Shown here: positions 60,881-64,000 of the stretch, piece after piece | Layout: each line of letters opens with the position of its first letter | Position numbering within the stretch: the stretch's first letter is position 1 | NCBI GenBank assembly: GCA_009711705.1 | Contig: VENG01000024.1 | Location: 1 to 64,000, forward strand | DNA: 64,000 bases | Direction: 5' to 3' | From: Bacillota bacterium | GTDB lineage: Bacteria > Bacillota > Desulfotomaculia > Desulfotomaculales > VENG01 | Program-made: the position numbers and the translations under genes | The notes under the pieces: model-generated | Told to the model about the DNA's origin: nothing | The model's database searches: none | The model's input: the letters and a program-made list of their open reading frames with translations, nothing else

Positions 60881-62026
60881 TTAAAGAAACTTCTGGCGCA
60901 GGTGATCAATGGTCTCTTCCAGCGCACCTTCACTTTCCAAGTGCCGCACCCCTTTGGCAACATGCTCATACCTTTGCTGGTCTTTCATATCATCCAAATA
61001 GCGATAAACCCCGGCACGCCTACCCAGCCTAAAATTAACCCGTTCATTGTCGGGCATCCCCAAGTAACGGTCTATAACCTTTAATAGAAACTTTTTATTC
61101 TCAGACAAGTTTCCCCGCACCTCTTCCAATAGATTCAAAATATGATCGCTTACCAGCCAACTGTCGATATCATTCAAGTTATCTATTAAAAGCCTCTCTT
61201 CACGAATAATTTCATCTTCGGAGAGGGGTGCAAAGGAACCGTTCTTGACTTTATCTTCCAGTGGGGTGCCCGGCTTGACCAGCAAAGTTCGGAAGCGAAT
61301 ATGCGTGGGGTTAACCATATTTAACACCCGTGCGGTTTCCAACGCGTGTTCCCGGGAATATGTCTTTCCTCCCAAGCCCAGCAATACATAGTAACAGGTA
61401 GAAATTCCTGCCTGCTCCATTTTTACTCCGGCGTTAACCATATCCTCAGATGAAGCTCCCTTATTAATTATTTGGAGCACATTATCACTTCCTGATTCCA
61501 TTCCCACATGCACCCTGTTTAGACCCGCCTGGCACAAGTCTGTTAACTCTTCCAAGGTTTTGCGCCGGGCAGTTTTAGCGCGGGCATAGGTAGTAATTCT
61601 CTCCACTGTGGGAAAAGATTTTTTTATTGCCTTTAAGACTTCTAGAAGCTCTTTTGTTTTCATAATTAGGGAATTAGCATCCTGAAGAAAAATGGTTTTT
61701 TGCCCCTGATACATCCATGAAGCAACATGTAAGTACTGCTGGTCGTAACCAGTACGGAGTCTTTCAGCTACTTTGGGCGTTATATTCCCGTTTTCTCCCC
61801 AACGGGCAGACAAATCTCTTATTTCTTCACAAATTCCCTTTATCCTAAGGATATCTTGCTTAATCTCACTTACTGAGCGGCGGCTAAATTTTTTACCCCT
61901 ATAGGTGACACAAAAATAGCATTGATTCCAAGGGCAATTACGTGTGACCCTGATTAAAAGACTTGCAGCCTCACTGGGAGGTCTTATGGGGCCTTGTTCA
62001 AAGATCAATTTTATACCCCCTGCCAA
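60881..62026 (-). CDS. Radical SAM protein
   Basis: A 381-aa protein with an N-terminal cluster motif in TRNCPWNQCYFC, which has four residues between the first two cysteines (CX4CX2C) rather than three. Other radical SAM landmarks are the GMESGSDNVLQIINKG strand and YVLLGLGGKTYSREHA, resembling the HemN/Elp3-like group. The reaction is unknown. A CX4CX2C set is seen in a few subfamilies, so the enzyme may still be active. It is followed on the same strand by a 47-aa membrane protein. Confidence 0.8.
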   Translation of the reverse strand: MAGGIKLIFEQGPIRPPSEAASLLIRVTRNCPWNQCYFCVTYRGKKFSRRSVSEIKQDILRIKGICEEIRDLSARWGENGNITPKVAERLRTGYDQQYLHVASWMYQGQKTIFLQDANSLIMKTKELLEVLKAIKKSFPTVERITTYARAKTARRKTLEELTDLCQAGLNRVHVGMESGSDNVLQIINKGASSEDMVNAGVKMEQAGISTCYYVLLGLGGKTYSREHALETARVLNMVNPTHIRFRTLLVKPGTPLEDKVKNGSFAPLSEDEIIREERLLIDNLNDIDSWLVSDHILNLLEEVRGNLSENKKFLLKVIDRYLGMPDNERVNFRLGRRAGVYRYLDDMKDQQRYEHVAKGVRHLESEGALEETIDHLRQKFL

Positions 62027-62179
62027 CTAAATTTGTGTTATTATAACATTAGTCATTTTTATCTGTCTTGTTCTATAAGGAGGATTTCCTCATAGTAGAT
62101 AGAATTAACTAAAGTAACCGTGATAAAATATTTTTAATTTTTTTCTATACTTCCAATGCCCTTTAAGGAGGTTCCTTGC

Positions 62180-63706
62180 ATGAATTTGCCGTCAAGGCTT
62201 AGTGAAATCGGCCGGGCAACAGCGTCCCATGAATCAATAGTCTATCATGACCGGAGAATAACCTACGGTGAATTAAAAAAGCAAGTAAATGAATTGGCTA
62301 ATGGATTGCAAAGTCTGGGCATCCAACCAGGTGACCGGGTACTGGTGGCCTTGGGCAACAGCCCGGAATTTGTTATTTCTTATTATGCGGTTCTACGCAT
62401 CAAAGGCATTGTCGTTCCTATTAATCCTGCTTTTACCAGAAATGAAATAGGAACCATAGTAAAGGACTGCCTTCCCTCGGTCGTGATTACCAACAGCAAC
62501 ATGGCTTCTGTTTTTAAACAGCTGGAACAAGAGGGTAATAAAACGAAGGGAATTATTGTTACCAATTTGGACGGCAATGCAAAAGACGGCCTGATCTCTT
62601 TCGATGAACTCAAATCAAAGGACAAAAGCGTCTTTCCGTCCATTTCCTTTCGGAGAAAAGACCCGGCGGTTATTATTTATACTTCCGACAATACCGGGCT
62701 GCCCAAGGGTGCTGTCCTTACCCACCATAACATATACAGCAACGCCATGACATTTGCCCAAATGTATAAAATGTCACCCCAGGACAGGGCACTTCTGGTA
62801 TCACCGGTATATCATGTTGCGGCTCAAACATGTGTCATGAACAACGCCATGGTATCGGGTTCCACTCTGGTTATCCATGACGGCTGGGCAGGCCCTGAAG
62901 CTGTTTTGGAAACCATAGATAAAGAAAAGATAACCTTTTTCTTTGGCCCGCCTACGATGTATAGTTTCCTGGTAGGATATCCAAACCCTGATAAGTATGA
63001 TGTCAGTTCACTGCGTGTGGCATTCTCCGGTGGAGCATCATTGTCTCCGGAAATATTTAAAGGCTTTGCAGAAAAGTATAAGGTGGAAATTGTTGAAGGA
63101 TACGGCTTATCGGAAACATCTCCCGTTGTTACATCCAACCCCATGGAAGGCCCCAAAAAATTAGGTTCCATCGGTAAACCTATTCCGGGAATAGAAGTTG
63201 ACATCTTCGATTACGAAGGGCGGGAAGTCCCCAAGGGGCAGGTTGGCGAAATTGTGGTACGAGGCCCCAACGTAATGGCCGGTTACTTTAATAAAGAAGA
63301 TGATACCCGCTGGGCCATGCGAAACGGTTGGTTTCATACCGGCGACCTGGCCTATATGGATGAAGAAGGGTATTTATTCATCGTGGATAGAAAGAAGGAC
63401 ACCATTATTCGTGGCGGAGTAAACATAAACCCCAGAGAGGTAGAAGAAGTACTTTCCTCTCACCCTTGCGTATATGATACGGCAGTAGTGGGTGTCCCTG
63501 ATGCCGTAATGGGCGAAGAAATAATGACCTTCGTGATGCTACGCGAGGATGAGGAACTTAAAGCAGAGGAACTTCAGGATTACTGCCGGGATAACTTGGC
63601 TAAATATAAAATTCCCAGGTATATTCGCTTCGTGGAAAACTTACCCAAAACAACGTCCGGTAAGCTTATGCGTAAGGAAATACAACGGTGGATAAGTCAT
63701 AAGTAA
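62180..63706 (+). CDS. AMP-dependent acyl-CoA synthetase/ligase family protein
   Basis: This 508-aa protein of the ANL superfamily has YGLSETSPV, GWFHTGDLAYMDEEGYLFIVDR and the catalytic lysine motif PKTTSGKLMRK. The ATP-phosphate loop reads YTSDNTGLPKG where the family normally has YTSGTTGxPKG, so two residues are changed. It probably activates a fatty or aromatic acid as acyl-CoA; activity with this loop is uncertain. ATG at 62180 follows AAGGAGG; an upstream in-frame ATG lies before the site. Single gene with its own terminator. Confidence 0.88.
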   Translation: MNLPSRLSEIGRATASHESIVYHDRRITYGELKKQVNELANGLQSLGIQPGDRVLVALGNSPEFVISYYAVLRIKGIVVPINPAFTRNEIGTIVKDCLPSVVITNSNMASVFKQLEQEGNKTKGIIVTNLDGNAKDGLISFDELKSKDKSVFPSISFRRKDPAVIIYTSDNTGLPKGAVLTHHNIYSNAMTFAQMYKMSPQDRALLVSPVYHVAAQTCVMNNAMVSGSTLVIHDGWAGPEAVLETIDKEKITFFFGPPTMYSFLVGYPNPDKYDVSSLRVAFSGGASLSPEIFKGFAEKYKVEIVEGYGLSETSPVVTSNPMEGPKKLGSIGKPIPGIEVDIFDYEGREVPKGQVGEIVVRGPNVMAGYFNKEDDTRWAMRNGWFHTGDLAYMDEEGYLFIVDRKKDTIIRGGVNINPREVEEVLSSHPCVYDTAVVGVPDAVMGEEIMTFVMLREDEELKAEELQDYCRDNLAKYKIPRYIRFVENLPKTTSGKLMRKEIQRWISHK

Positions 63707-63711
63707 TAGAG

Positions 63712-63740
63712 AAAAAGGAGGCTAAAAGCCTCCTTTTTTT
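63712..63740. terminator. Terminator of the acyl-CoA ligase gene
   Basis: Stem AAAAAGGAGGCT / AGCCTCCTTTTTTT with a 3-base loop, six bases after the stop codon. The A-run on the left lets it also serve the opposite gene. Confidence 0.88.
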
Positions 63741-63750
63741 ATGCACTCTA

Positions 63751-64000
63751 TTATCTTAACTGGTAAGGCTTTTCTCCCACGGCGAAGGTTAGGTTAAGCA
63801 ATCGACCGTTGCGATAAACAAGTAAAGTGGCCTTTTGCCCTATTTTCATCTCTTCTATGGCCTTAGCCAGCTGTTGGGCATCCTTTATTTTTTTACCGTC
63901 AAGTTCCAGAATAACATCCCTTTGCTGCAAGCCTCCCTGCTCCGCCGGGCTCCCGGGTATTACTCCCAAAATAACAACACCATCGGTACTTTGAAGGTCA
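63751..64000 (-). CDS. C-terminal PDZ domain of a protease-like protein (partial)
   Basis: The frame enters from the right edge (DLQSTDGVVILGVIPGSPAE) and ends at 63751, giving about 82 residues of a PDZ domain: GSPAEQGGLQQRDVILELDGKKI, then QLAKAIEEMKIGQKATLLVYR. This is the usual C-terminal part of HtrA/DegP-like serine proteases. The catalytic domain would lie beyond the window, so the exact protein is an inference. The gene is 5'-truncated by the window. Confidence 0.75.
   Translation of the reverse strand, partial: DLQSTDGVVILGVIPGSPAEQGGLQQRDVILELDGKKIKDAQQLAKAIEEMKIGQKATLLVYRNGRLLNLTFAVGEKPYQLR

Overview
The window reads as a chromosome segment of an anaerobic, endospore-forming Firmicute of the Desulfotomaculum / Peptococcaceae type. 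This assignment is inferred from gene content and not from a marker gene. The clues are a division and cell-wall cluster carrying spoVD and spoVE, a meso-diaminopimelate-type MurE, strong AGGAGG ribosome binding sites with many GTG/TTG starts, a full hydrogenase maturation set, and a type I-B CRISPR system.

Left third (1-26.3 kb), accessory. A complete type I-B CRISPR-Cas locus on the minus strand (cas6-cas8b-cas7-cas5-cas3-cas4-cas1-cas2) sits between two arrays: array 1 (26 repeats) downstream of cas2 and array 2 (19 repeats) upstream of cas6. The repeats differ by three bases that are fixed within each array. The leaders are homologous and share a GC-rich dyad. Array 2 also carries a decayed copy of cas2 beside its leader. 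Then come a DUF3795 protein and an iron-sulfur flavoprotein; two lipoproteins (DUF3160 and FG-GAP-like) between about 145-bp inverted repeats; a PAS/GGDEF/HD-GYP c-di-GMP enzyme; and a LexA-box-controlled dinB cassette. An nhaB-type Na+/H+ antiporter lies between direct copies of a REP-like element and is probably acquired. Remains of a third CRISPR locus, a frameshifted FtsK-like gene and a RelE/ParE-type toxin-antitoxin pair follow.

Middle (26.3-42.5 kb), core. The dcw cluster runs on the minus strand from mraZ to murA: mraZ, rsmH, ftsL, spoVD, murE, murF, mraY, murD, spoVE, murG, murC, murB, murA. An MraZ-type operator of three 10-bp-spaced repeats precedes mraZ. No divIB, ftsA or ftsZ follows murA; the accessory region starts there. 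A tandem structured repeat has been inserted between spoVE and the ribosome binding site of murG.

Right third (42.5-64 kb), mostly metabolic. It holds a CBS-domain protein, a PHP phosphatase, a core-MetE-like methyltransferase, a MITE-like element, a patatin-like lipase, Fur, a short Na/Pi cotransporter and a D,D-carboxypeptidase. feoAB follows with a well-formed promoter and two Fur boxes, then a 45-aa conserved-looking small protein and the complete hypABCDEF operon. A glcD/glcF-type FAD and Fe-S oxidoreductase pair comes next, overlapped antisense by a 47-aa membrane protein. A radical SAM protein with a CX4CX2C motif, an acyl-CoA-ligase-like enzyme with an altered ATP-binding loop, and the C-terminal PDZ domain of a gene running off the right edge close the window.

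The most interesting material is in the CRISPR region: a leader-cas2 module that has been duplicated and is decaying, and a dyad placed directly after the cas2 stop codon that recurs at three loci with different repeat types. No tRNA or rRNA gene was recognised.
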